A stretch of 37,507 bases of DNA from Gemmatimonadales bacterium (GTDB taxonomy: Bacteria > Gemmatimonadota > Gemmatimonadetes > Gemmatimonadales > GWC2-71-9), in NCBI GenBank assembly GCA_013813875.1, contig JACCQZ010000095.1, positions 1-37,507 on the forward strand, given 5' to 3'. Below the pieces are notes generated by a model that made no database searches, was not told where the DNA came from, and worked only from the letters and a program-made list of their open reading frames with translations. The position numbers were made by a program, and so were the translations under genes. Positions 9,113 through 17,901 of this stretch are shown here, piece by piece (within the stretch, counting starts at the first letter, position 1; the number at the start of each line of letters is the position of its first letter).

Positions 9113-10615
9113 ATGATGACCATCGCGGCGGCAGCAAAGGGAGCGACCCGGAAATCCGAGGTCACCCGCTACCAGATGTATATCAACGGCAAGTTTACCG
9201 ACGCCGAGAGCGGCAAGACGTTCGAGGTGTACGATCCCGCCACCGAGGGCATCATCGCCACCTGCCCGGCGGGCGGACCAGAGGACGTGGACCGGGCGGC
9301 TCAGGCGGCTCACCGCGCCTTCTATGAGGGATGGAAGGGGACGACCGCGCAGGAGCGGGGACGCATCCTCTTTCGGTTGGCCGAGCGGATTCGCGCGCGG
9401 CGGGCCGAGCTGGCGGAGCTGGAGACGATCAACTCCGGCAAGCCGATCGTGGAGGCGGAGTACGACATGGACGACACCGCCACCTGCTACGAGTACTATG
9501 GCGGCCTGGCCACCAAGATCAACGGCGAAGTGCTGCCGGTACCGGCCGATGCCATCGCCTTTGCCATGCGCGAGCCGATCGGGGTGGCGGGCCAGATCAT
9601 TCCCTGGAACTATCCGCTACTGATGGCCGCCTGGAAGATCGCGCCGGCGATCGCGGCCGGCTGCACGGTGGTCATCAAGCCCGCCGAGCAGACACCGCTC
9701 ACCCTGCTCAAGCTCGCCGAGGATTTCGAGGCCGTCGGGCTGCCGCCGGGCGTGGTCAACGTGGTGACCGGGGACGGCCCCGGCGCCGGCGCCCCACTGG
9801 TGGCGCATTCGCTGGTTCGTAAAATCGCCTTTACCGGCAGCGCGGAAGTCGGCAAGCTCATCATGCGCAGCGCCGCCGATCAGCTCAAGCGCGTCTCCCT
9901 CGAGCTGGGTGGGAAGTCGCCCAACATCTTTTTCAGCGACGCCGACTTCGAGAGCGCGGTGGACGGGGCGCTGTTCGGAACCTTCATCAATCAGGGAGAG
10001 GTCTGCTCCGCCGGGAGCCGGGTCCTGGTCCAGCGAGACATCTACACCAAGTTCGTGGATGCCGCCGCCGCCAAAGCCAAGACCATCAAGCTGGGCCGCG
10101 GGCTCGACCGGGAGACCAAGATGGGACCGCTGGTGAGCTCCGAGCAACGGGACCGCGTGGCCGGCTACCTCGAGGTGGGCCGCGGCGAGGCCAAGGTGGC
10201 CGCGGGCGGCGGCAGGCCCAAGGAATTCGACAAGGGATGGTACGTCGAGCCCACCATCTTCTACGACGTTGACAATTCTGCCAGGGTGGCGCAGGAGGAG
10301 ATCTTCGGCCCGGTGATGAGCGTAATTCCCTTCACCGACGAGGCGGACGCCATCCGAATCGCCAACGCCAGCCAGTACGGCCTGGCGGCGGCGGTCTGGA
10401 CGCGTGACATCTTCAAGGCGTTTCGGGTGGTGAAGTCGCTTGAAGCCGGCATCGTGTGGGTCAACCACATGCAGCCGACCTTCGTGGAAGCTCCCTGGGG
10501 CGGCTACAAGGCCTCGGGCTTCGGCCGGGAGCTGGGCCACTGGGGAGTGGAAGAATATCTCGAGACCAAGCAGGTGTTCATCAACTTGGACGAGAAGCCG
10601 ATTGGATGGTATTAG
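9113..10615 (+). CDS. aldehyde dehydrogenase (betaine-aldehyde / gamma-aminobutyraldehyde dehydrogenase-like)
   Basis: PIGVAGQIIPWNYPLLMAAWKIAPAIAAGCTVVIKPAEQTPLT; VSLELGGKSPNIFF; FINQGEVCSAGSRV; EEIFGPV. Confidence 0.93.
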   Translation: MMTIAAAAKGATRKSEVTRYQMYINGKFTDAESGKTFEVYDPATEGIIATCPAGGPEDVDRAAQAAHRAFYEGWKGTTAQERGRILFRLAERIRARRAELAELETINSGKPIVEAEYDMDDTATCYEYYGGLATKINGEVLPVPADAIAFAMREPIGVAGQIIPWNYPLLMAAWKIAPAIAAGCTVVIKPAEQTPLTLLKLAEDFEAVGLPPGVVNVVTGDGPGAGAPLVAHSLVRKIAFTGSAEVGKLIMRSAADQLKRVSLELGGKSPNIFFSDADFESAVDGALFGTFINQGEVCSAGSRVLVQRDIYTKFVDAAAAKAKTIKLGRGLDRETKMGPLVSSEQRDRVAGYLEVGRGEAKVAAGGGRPKEFDKGWYVEPTIFYDVDNSARVAQEEIFGPVMSVIPFTDEADAIRIANASQYGLAAAVWTRDIFKAFRVVKSLEAGIVWVNHMQPTFVEAPWGGYKASGFGRELGHWGVEEYLETKQVFINLDEKPIGWY

Positions 10616-11120
10616 AGAGTGCAGGTGCTGAGTGGGTGGGAGTGACAAGTGACAAGTGACGAGTGACAAGTGAAAAGTGAAAAGGGACCTCTCCGTTTTC
10701 TGTGTGTGAGGCGTGGGTGACATCACGTGGTCTTGATGATCTTCCGCAGCTGCAGGTGCAGGCTCTCGATCGCGGATAGCGGAGGCCGTCTGGACTGACC
10801 GCGAAGGCCGCGAGCGCCGCCGCGCCCGCGGCCACCGTCTCGGCCCGGTAGAGGGTCCGAAGCACCGCCGCGACGCGCTTGCGGTCCTGATAGGAGACGT
10901 AGGCCAGGCTCCGCCGCACCAAGTGCACGACGCAGGGACGCCTGCGGGGGCTTGCGTGGTCGGGCCATAATACCTCCTGACTACAGAGTATGGCCTCAGA
11001 CACAGAATTTCCGACAGGCCCAGTGAAGGCGGAAGCGTACCACTCCGCACTTGTCACTTGTCACTTTCCTCTTTCCTTCCTCCTTCCACCAACTCAGCAC
11101 TGAGCACTCTTCACAAACCC
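10614..11120. mobile_element. composite region: inverted heptamer-repeat arms (about 10614-10690 and 11044-11120) flanking an IS256-type transposase relic
   Basis: Left arm agtgacaagtgacaagtgacgagtgacaagtgaaaagtg; right arm reverse complement ...gtgctgagttggtgg...gtgacaagtgacaagtg; internal transposase remnant. Confidence 0.7.
10725..10985 (-). pseudogene. IS256 / mutator-type transposase fragment
   Basis: One frame encodes RPCVVHLVRRSLAYVSYQDRKRVAAVLRTLYRAETVAAGAAALAAFA, the next frame SAIESLHLQLRKIIKTT; these match recognised IS256-family blocks (CxVHLxRxSLxxVSxKDRK..., NAIESLxxQLRKxxKT) with the intervening segment missing. Confidence 0.85.
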
Positions 11121-12883
11121 TCCCCCTCCCCCAGCATCTCTCTCCTCACCAGCGGAATCGGCGGCCCGCCGTAGGAGAGAAAGCGGTCGTGGAACTCGCG
11201 CCAGGCCATTCGGCCGCCGCGAGACTTTGTCCAGTCCTCCCGCAGCTTCATGATCATCAACTTGCCGAGGGTGTAGTTGAGGTAGGCCGGGTCGTAGGTG
11301 CCGCGGGCGGCCTGTTGGCGGGCGTTGCCGGCGTCCTGGTAACCCTGCTCCCGGAACATCCGCTCCGATTCGGCGACCGTCATCCCCTTGGTGTGCAGGC
11401 CGATGGCCGACATGTAGCGGACGTTGCGCAGCAAGGCGTTGAGGAGCTGGCCGATGTGCACCTCGGCGTCGCCACCCCCGAGCCCCGCCTCCCACACCAT
11501 CTCCTCGGTGTAGTGCGCCCATCCCTCGGCAAAGGCGTAGCCCACGAAGACCTTGCCGAAGGTCGAGCGGGCACGGTTGGAGTGCAGGAAGTTGAGAAAA
11601 TGCCCCGGCCACACCTCGTGCACGCTGGTGAAGAGCAGCTCCGCGGCACCGGGCACGTATGCCCGCTGCTCCTCCAGCGACCAGCTCGGGTCCGGCGGCG
11701 CGATATAGTAAATGGAGGGCAGCCCTTTCTCGTAGGGGCCCGGAATGTCAATGTACGCCGAGTTGAACCGCTGATACGGAGGCGACTCCCGAACCAGCGC
11801 CTGCTCGGTCCCTGGGATCGAGACGAGTTGGCGCTCGCGCAGGAACTGCTCGAGGGTGTCGAGCTGCCGCAGCGCTCCGGCGACCGGTCCACCCGCCGTC
11901 TTGTTGGCGTTGACCCGCTGAGCGCACTCCGGGATCGGCCGGCCCGGCGCGAATCGGGCGCACGCCGCCCGTATGGCCGCCAGGTTTCGCTCCAGGTCGG
12001 CGCGGCCGACCTCCTCCAGGCGCTCGAGCGAAACCTCCACCCCCTCGGTCTCCCACAGCATGCGCTGAAAGAGCTCGGCGCCCATGGCGAAGTCGTCCGT
12101 CCCTCGCTTGGCTTCCGCCGCAAACCATTGACCGGTGGCCGAGAGGGCCCGGATAGCTTCCGCATTCGCCACCTCGAAGCTGGCGCGAAGCGCCGCATCG
12201 GTTACCGGCGCGAAGACGGTGGGCACATCCTGCTCCAGGTAGCTCGCCAGCCCCGAGAACCGTCCCTGCGCGATCTCGGCGTACACCTTGGGCAGAGGGG
12301 TGCGAAGATTGGAGCGCATCTGGGCCAGCGCGCGCGGCAGTCCCTCGGCATAGCGGATGAAAGCGCGCATCCGCTGGGGGAGCGGGGCATATTCGCGGGC
12401 AAGATAGACGTTGGGGTCAATCTGATCGGAGTACCATTCCGGGTTTCGCCGGGGCCAGTCGGCCTGCTCGAGCCAGAAGAGGTCGTCGTCAATTCTGGAG
12501 ACGAGATAGTCCCGCTCGAGGCGCCGGGTGGAGTCGGCGGGAGGAAGTCGGAAATCCACGGCGCCGTCTCGAAGCGCGTGCAGCCGCCCCACCCACCCCT
12601 CGAGCCCCGCCTCACTCCAATCGGGCCACCCGCCGTCGAACTCGTGGCGGCCCTGGTTGACGGCGAAGGGGGGATTGGCCCTGAAGTAGCTTTCCAGGAA
12701 GCCGGCGACGAACCGGTCCCAGTCGGGAGCCGCGGGAGCGGGCTGTCCGGTGCTGCAGGCGAGGGAGAGAGTCACTGCGGCGGCAACAATTCCGCGGCCG
12801 GACCGGGAAGTCACAGAGAACCTGCCTGGTGGAAGGACACCGACGTTGCGCGGCCCGTAATCTTCCCGTTTGTTTCGACCCAT
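11111..12883 (-). CDS. DUF885 family peptidase-like lipoprotein
   Basis: Lipobox-like AAVTLSLACS; ...LLFTSVHEVWPGHFLNFLHSN...FVGYAFAEGWAHYTEEMVWEAGLG...ARQQAARGTYDPAYLNYTLGKLMIMKLREDW. Confidence 0.9.
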   Translation of the reverse strand: MGRNKREDYGPRNVGVLPPGRFSVTSRSGRGIVAAAVTLSLACSTGQPAPAAPDWDRFVAGFLESYFRANPPFAVNQGRHEFDGGWPDWSEAGLEGWVGRLHALRDGAVDFRLPPADSTRRLERDYLVSRIDDDLFWLEQADWPRRNPEWYSDQIDPNVYLAREYAPLPQRMRAFIRYAEGLPRALAQMRSNLRTPLPKVYAEIAQGRFSGLASYLEQDVPTVFAPVTDAALRASFEVANAEAIRALSATGQWFAAEAKRGTDDFAMGAELFQRMLWETEGVEVSLERLEEVGRADLERNLAAIRAACARFAPGRPIPECAQRVNANKTAGGPVAGALRQLDTLEQFLRERQLVSIPGTEQALVRESPPYQRFNSAYIDIPGPYEKGLPSIYYIAPPDPSWSLEEQRAYVPGAAELLFTSVHEVWPGHFLNFLHSNRARSTFGKVFVGYAFAEGWAHYTEEMVWEAGLGGGDAEVHIGQLLNALLRNVRYMSAIGLHTKGMTVAESERMFREQGYQDAGNARQQAARGTYDPAYLNYTLGKLMIMKLREDWTKSRGGRMAWREFHDRFLSYGGPPIPLVRREMLGEGEGL

Positions 12884-14657
12884 GCAAGCGACCACGCTCG
12901 GGAGTGAGATGGAGCTGGACGCCGCCCTGCTTCAGGCCGCCATCACGGCCGCGCTGGCGGTGCTCTGCGCCTTTCTCTTCCACCGCTACCGCAAGCCATA
13001 CTTCGCCTGGTGGGCAGGGGCGTGGGGGCTGTACCTGCTGCGGGTGGGCGCTATCTCCAGCTTTCTGCTCACCTCCGACTGGGCCTGGCTCTACTGGCAC
13101 CAGGTCTTCACCGGCTGGACCGCTCTCGCCCTGCTGTACGCCGCCCTCCTCTTCTCCCAGCAGGTACGCTGGCGCTGGTGGTATCTCGGAATGGTCCTGT
13201 TCCCGCCGGTCTGGTCTTACATAGCCATCTACCGGCTGGACAACTTTCTCGCCGCCGCGGGGCCCGCGGTGCTCTTTCTGAGCCTCTCCACTCTGTGGAC
13301 CGGATGGGTGTTCTTCCGCTACCGGCGCCAGGTTGCTTCCAGCGGCGCCACTCTCCTGACGGTGGCCTTCGCTCTCTGGGGACTGCACCATCTCGACTAC
13401 CCCTTTCTGCGGGCGCGCGGCGCGTGGGCTCCCTGGGGCTACTACATAGACATCCTGCTCGCCCTCGTGGTCGGCGCCGGGATTCTCCTCCTGGTGCTCG
13501 ACGACCTTCGTCGTGGCCTGGGGGCGCTGTCAGCCCTCTCCGGCGACCTGCAGCACGCCGGCAGGAAGCAGGACGTAGTGGACGTTCTCCTGGCGCGGCC
13601 GCTCACCCTCCCAGCCGTAAAGGGAAGCGCGCTTTCTCTGCTCAATGGCGGCCGGGCCCGCTTCGTCCGCGGCGCGGGCGTCTGCACCGACTGGGTCGGC
13701 ACCGAACCGGCAGGACCGGCGGCGCTGGTGCTTGGCCGGGCGCTGGAGACGGGCCGGCCCCAGGTTTCGGGTGACTGGGCCGATCAGCGGGCCGGCGGAT
13801 CGGCCGCTTACCCCTACGCCGCGGTGCTGCCGCTGCTGCGGGAGGACGCGGTTATCGGCGCGCTGGTGCTGGTGGGAGAGGCGCGCGACCCCTTTACCGC
13901 GCTGGATGACCGCTTTCTGGTCGCGCTGGGACAGCAGGTGGGCGCCGCGCTGGAGCAGGCCGACCTCTACAGCCGGCTGCAGGCCCGCACCGTCGAGCTG
14001 GCCCGGCTCTCCGCCCGCATGATCGAGCAGCACGAAGAGGAGCGGCGCCGGCTCTCCCGCGAGCTGCACGACGAAACCGCGCAGGTCTTCTCGGCCGTGA
14101 AGATGGAGCTGGGCATGCTGCGCGAGGCGGCCGCACCGGCCCCCGCGGCACGACTCGACCATGTGCTGGGGCTGATTGACACCGGCATCCGGAGCATCCG
14201 CAGCGTCACCAACGACCTTCGTCCATCGCTGCTGGACGACCTCGGTCTGCTGCCGGCTCTCCGATCGCTGGTCGCTGATTTCAGCGAGCGCAGCGGCATC
14301 CGGGCCGGGCTGGCCGCACCGCCGTCGCTGCCACCGCTCTCCAAGGAAGCGGAGCTGGCGCTGTTCCGCGCCCTGCAGGAAGCGCTCTCCAACGTGCTGC
14401 GTCACGCGGGAGCTCGGTCGGTGAATATCGGGATCTCGGTGAGCAGCACCGGTATCCTCCTCGAGGTGCGGGACGACGGCCGCGGCGTCCCCGATGAGAG
14501 CGCCCCGGACCGGCTGAGGCTCGACCGACACATGGGCCTCGCCGGGATGCGGGAACGGATCAGTGCCCTGGGGGGTACGGTGCGCTTTCAGGGGGCTCCG
14601 GGAGTCGGCGCATCGCTCGAGGTGCTGGTGCCCGCGGGACCGACGGGGACCGGGTGA
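12882..14657 (+). CDS. sensor histidine kinase: multi-TM N-terminus, GAF, HisKA_3, HATPase_c (NarL/DegS class)
   Basis: About seven hydrophobic segments; RRRLSRELHDETAQVFSAVKMELGML; ALFRALQEALSNVLRHAGARSVNIGI...LEVRDDGRGVP; MGLAGMRERISALGG. Confidence 0.92.
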   Translation: MQATTLGSEMELDAALLQAAITAALAVLCAFLFHRYRKPYFAWWAGAWGLYLLRVGAISSFLLTSDWAWLYWHQVFTGWTALALLYAALLFSQQVRWRWWYLGMVLFPPVWSYIAIYRLDNFLAAAGPAVLFLSLSTLWTGWVFFRYRRQVASSGATLLTVAFALWGLHHLDYPFLRARGAWAPWGYYIDILLALVVGAGILLLVLDDLRRGLGALSALSGDLQHAGRKQDVVDVLLARPLTLPAVKGSALSLLNGGRARFVRGAGVCTDWVGTEPAGPAALVLGRALETGRPQVSGDWADQRAGGSAAYPYAAVLPLLREDAVIGALVLVGEARDPFTALDDRFLVALGQQVGAALEQADLYSRLQARTVELARLSARMIEQHEEERRRLSRELHDETAQVFSAVKMELGMLREAAAPAPAARLDHVLGLIDTGIRSIRSVTNDLRPSLLDDLGLLPALRSLVADFSERSGIRAGLAAPPSLPPLSKEAELALFRALQEALSNVLRHAGARSVNIGISVSSTGILLEVRDDGRGVPDESAPDRLRLDRHMGLAGMRERISALGGTVRFQGAPGVGASLEVLVPAGPTGTG

Positions 14658-15313
14658 CGGAGACACCCATCCGGGTCCTCGTGGCCGATGACCACGCCAT
14701 CGTTCGCACCGGAATCCGGCATGTGCTGGAAGGAGAGCCGGGGTTCGTGGTGGTGGCGGAGGCGTCGAACGGTGAGGAGGCTCTTGCCCTGGCTGGAGAG
14801 TTGCGGCCCGACGTGGCGGTGCTGGACATCTCCATGCCCGGCGTGTCGGGGCTTCGGGTAACAGCGGAGCTCCAGCGGCACTCCCCCAAGACCCGGGTAC
14901 TCATTCTCAGCATGCACGACAACACCGAGTATGTACTGGAAAGCGTACGGGCCGGCGCCCACGGCTACATCCTCAAGGACTCGGCGGCGACCGAGTTGCG
15001 CGGCGCGGTCAGGGCAGTGTGCCGCGGCGAGTCGTACTTCAGCCCGCCCATCGCCAGCCGGCTGAGCGCCGTCGTGCGGGACGGGCCGGCTGCCGAAACC
15101 GGCGTTCGCATGCTCGGCCTGCTGACCAGCCGTGAGCGGGAGGTCCTGACGGGAGTGGCTCGCGGGCTCACCAACAAGGAGATCGCGCTTGAGCTGGGGA
15201 TCAGTCACCGCACGGTCGAGACCCATCGCGAGAGTCTGATGCGGAAGCTCAAGCTGAGGACGGTGGCGGAGCTCACCCGCTTCGCGCTCGAGTCCCGAGT
15301 GATCGGACCCTGA
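14654..15313 (+). CDS. NarL/LuxR-type response regulator
   Basis: IRVLVADDHAIVRTGIRHVLEGEPG...VAVLDISMPGVSGL...LLTSREREVLTGVARGLTNKEIALELGISHRTVETHRESLMRKL; GTG start overlapping the kinase stop. Confidence 0.95.
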   Translation: MTETPIRVLVADDHAIVRTGIRHVLEGEPGFVVVAEASNGEEALALAGELRPDVAVLDISMPGVSGLRVTAELQRHSPKTRVLILSMHDNTEYVLESVRAGAHGYILKDSAATELRGAVRAVCRGESYFSPPIASRLSAVVRDGPAAETGVRMLGLLTSREREVLTGVARGLTNKEIALELGISHRTVETHRESLMRKLKLRTVAELTRFALESRVIGP

Positions 15314-15329
15314 CGGTTATATTGCGCCG

Positions 15330-16448
15330 ATGACCAAGGCCAAGACCGGCATCGTCATGATGAACCTGGGAGGACCGGCCAACCTCGACCAGGTGGAGCC
15401 GTTCCTGCTCGAGCTCTTTGCCGACCGGGAAATCATCCAGCTGCCGCTCCAACGCTGGCTCGGCCCCTTCATAGCCCGCCGCCGCACTCCCAAGGTAAAG
15501 CGGCTGTACCAGAGTATCGGTGGCGGCTCGCCGATTCTGGGTTACACCGAAGCGCAGGGCCGCGGCATGGTGGAGCGACTCGACCGGCTCTCACCCGCCA
15601 CCGCGCCCCACCGATTCTACGTGGCCTTCCGCTACGTCCCACCCAAGAGCGAGGACGCGCTGCGCGCCATGCACGCCGACGGAGTGAAGCGAGCGGTGGC
15701 CTTCACCCAATACCCCCAGTTCTCCTGCAGCACCACGGGTTCGAGCCTCAACGAGCTGTGGCGCGCTGCCGCCCGCACCGGCCTGCGGGACGCATTCGAG
15801 TGGAGTGTGATAGACCGGTGGCCGGTGCACGACGGCTTCATCGCCGCCATGACCGACACGGTGCGCGAGGGGCTGGAACAGTTCGATCCCGCCGATCGCG
15901 ACCGGGCCGTGATCCTCTTCAGCGCCCATTCACTGCCGCTCGATGTGATAGATCGGGGCGACTCGTACCCGCAGGAAGTGGGTGCGGGGGTACAGCGGGT
16001 GGTGGAGCGGCTGGGAGCGCCCAATCCGTACCTGCTCGCCTACCAGTCGGATGTGGGGCCGGTCCGGTGGCTCGGTCCCAGCACCGAGCAGGTCATCCGC
16101 CGGCTCGGTGCCCGCGGAGAGAAACGCGTTCTCGTGGTGCCGATCGCCTTTACCAGCGACCATATCGAGACGCTTTCAGAGCTGGATCGGGAATACGGTG
16201 AGGTTGCCCATCGGGCGGGGATCAGCCACTACAAACGGGCCCCGGCGCTGAACGATCGGCCGCGCTTCCTCGATGCCCTGGCCGACATCGTGCGCGAGCA
16301 TCTCGCGTCGGGACTGCCCTACTCCTCCCAGTACCGGGAGCGTTGCGCGGGCTGCAGCAATCCGCAATGTCGCAACATACTGAACCCGATCGTTACAGCA
16401 GCGCAGCAGGCGGGCGATGGACAAGAGCGGCTGACGGTGGGCAGATAG
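15330..16448 (+). CDS. hemH: ferrochelatase, with the cysteine pattern of [2Fe-2S]-type enzymes
   Basis: GIVMMNLGGPANLDQVEPFLLELFADREII; TQYPQFSCSTTGSSLNEL; SAHSLPLDVIDRGDSYPQEV; CAGCSNPQCR. Confidence 0.96.
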   Translation: MTKAKTGIVMMNLGGPANLDQVEPFLLELFADREIIQLPLQRWLGPFIARRRTPKVKRLYQSIGGGSPILGYTEAQGRGMVERLDRLSPATAPHRFYVAFRYVPPKSEDALRAMHADGVKRAVAFTQYPQFSCSTTGSSLNELWRAAARTGLRDAFEWSVIDRWPVHDGFIAAMTDTVREGLEQFDPADRDRAVILFSAHSLPLDVIDRGDSYPQEVGAGVQRVVERLGAPNPYLLAYQSDVGPVRWLGPSTEQVIRRLGARGEKRVLVVPIAFTSDHIETLSELDREYGEVAHRAGISHYKRAPALNDRPRFLDALADIVREHLASGLPYSSQYRERCAGCSNPQCRNILNPIVTAAQQAGDGQERLTVGR

Positions 16449-16477
16449 GTCGAGTGCGGGCGCCCGCCGCCGCTTTG

Positions 16478-17734
16478 CTACCTTCCCTCGGGTCGGCCGT
16501 CCTCTCGCACACTCCGGCTGACCGGATACAGCACCCGCCTCACCAACCTGTCGGCCATCTCCCGAACCACCTGGCGCTCGCGCTCGGATAACTCCTCGAG
16601 CTGGGCCAGCGCCCAGGCCGTCTCCTGCTCCGCCATCTGGGCGCCAAGCCGGTGCAGTTCGGTGAGGCGCGGCGCGGCCGCGCGTCCCCTGAAACAGAGA
16701 TCGAGCCGGGCGATCTCTTCGCCCAGCACCCGCTCGGCCCCGGCCGGCGCGGCGGAGGCGGTTCCGGCCACGGGGCAACAGAGGCGCTGCAGGTCTTCGA
16801 GATCGAGGAGCTGAATTCCGGGAATCGCGCGGGCAGCCGGCTCGACGTTGCGGGGAACGGCCAGGTCCATCACCATCAGTCCGCGTCCACCGCGGGCGGT
16901 CATCCCTTCGGCCAACTGCAGCGCGGAAAGCAGCGGCCTGCTCGCGGCGGTGGCGACCAGGACCAGGTCCGCCGCAGCCAGCAGAGCGTCCAACTCGGTC
17001 CACAACCGGATGTCGGCCCCCCAAGCCGCGGCCAGCGGCCGGGCGCGATCCGGATTGCGGCTGACGAGGGTTACCCGGGTGGCCCGGTGCTCGTGCAATC
17101 GCCGTAAAACCCCTTCCGCCACTTCCCCGGCGCCGAGCACCAGGATGGGACGATCCTCGATCCCGTTGTACCGCCTGGCGGCGAGGTCAACGGCCGCGGA
17201 GCTGACCGAGGAGGGATGCCGGCCCAGCGAGGTTTCCTGGCGTACCCTCCTCCCGGCGGCGAGGGCGGCGGAGAAAACCGCGTCCAGCTCACGCGTGGTG
17301 GTGCCGGCGGCGCGCGCGGTGTCGAAGGCGCGCCGGACCTGGCCCAGGATCTCGGTTTCCCCGAGAATCTGGGAGTCGAGGCCGGCGGCTACCTGAAAGA
17401 GGTGGCGCACCGCCTCCACGCCGTCGAGCCGGGTCACCGCTCCGTCGTGGTCTACGCCCCGCGAGAGGGCGAGCTCCCGGAACCACGCCTCGTAGTCGTG
17501 GTCTCCGGTCCAGTAGAGCTCGAAGCGATTGCAAGTGGAGAGCAGCAGCGCGGCGCGGCCGGCCCGGCGCTGTTGTTCCAGCCAGACCGACCGATCGGCG
17601 GGAGCGAAGGCGAGTTGCTCCCGCACTTTCAGCCCGACCGTATGGTGGCTCACCCCAACGACATGGAACGACAGTTCTGGCGGCACGTGAGAACGGTACA
17701 GCGGGGCCACCAGGGCAGCAATCCGCGTTCCCAC
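16478..17734 (-). CDS. hemA: glutamyl-tRNA reductase (GTG start near 17686 likely)
   Basis: SFHVVGVSHHTVGLKVREQLAF; ALLLSTCNRFELYW; LGETEILGQVRRAFDTA; ILVLGAGEVAEGVL. Confidence 0.96.
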   Translation of the reverse strand: MGTRIAALVAPLYRSHVPPELSFHVVGVSHHTVGLKVREQLAFAPADRSVWLEQQRRAGRAALLLSTCNRFELYWTGDHDYEAWFRELALSRGVDHDGAVTRLDGVEAVRHLFQVAAGLDSQILGETEILGQVRRAFDTARAAGTTTRELDAVFSAALAAGRRVRQETSLGRHPSSVSSAAVDLAARRYNGIEDRPILVLGAGEVAEGVLRRLHEHRATRVTLVSRNPDRARPLAAAWGADIRLWTELDALLAAADLVLVATAASRPLLSALQLAEGMTARGGRGLMVMDLAVPRNVEPAARAIPGIQLLDLEDLQRLCCPVAGTASAAPAGAERVLGEEIARLDLCFRGRAAAPRLTELHRLGAQMAEQETAWALAQLEELSERERQVVREMADRLVRRVLYPVSRSVREDGRPEGR

Positions 17735-17808
17735 GGAGCCGGGCTACGTAGAAATACGGAGCGAAGGCCGCCAAATGTTCTGGGTCGGGGATTCGTTGCC
17801 CAATGGTT

Positions 17809-17874
17809 GTCACCCTGAACGCAGTGAAGGGGCCATGACTTTAGCTATGGCCCCTTCGCTTTGCTCAGGGTGAC
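17809..17874. repeat. palindromic intergenic repeat (GTCACCCTGARCRMAGYGAAGGGGCCAT type), 28-nt arms
   Basis: Left gtcaccctgaacgcagtgaaggggccat; right arm reverse complement gtcaccctgagcaaagcgaaggggccat; about 4 mismatches. Confidence 0.85.
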
Positions 17875-17901
17875 AGCGGACACTAGTGCCTCGTCACCGC
17901 T

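Noticed and set aside
11051-12907. 618-aa + strand ORF opposite the DUF885 gene
   Set aside because: Shadow of the clear peptidase gene
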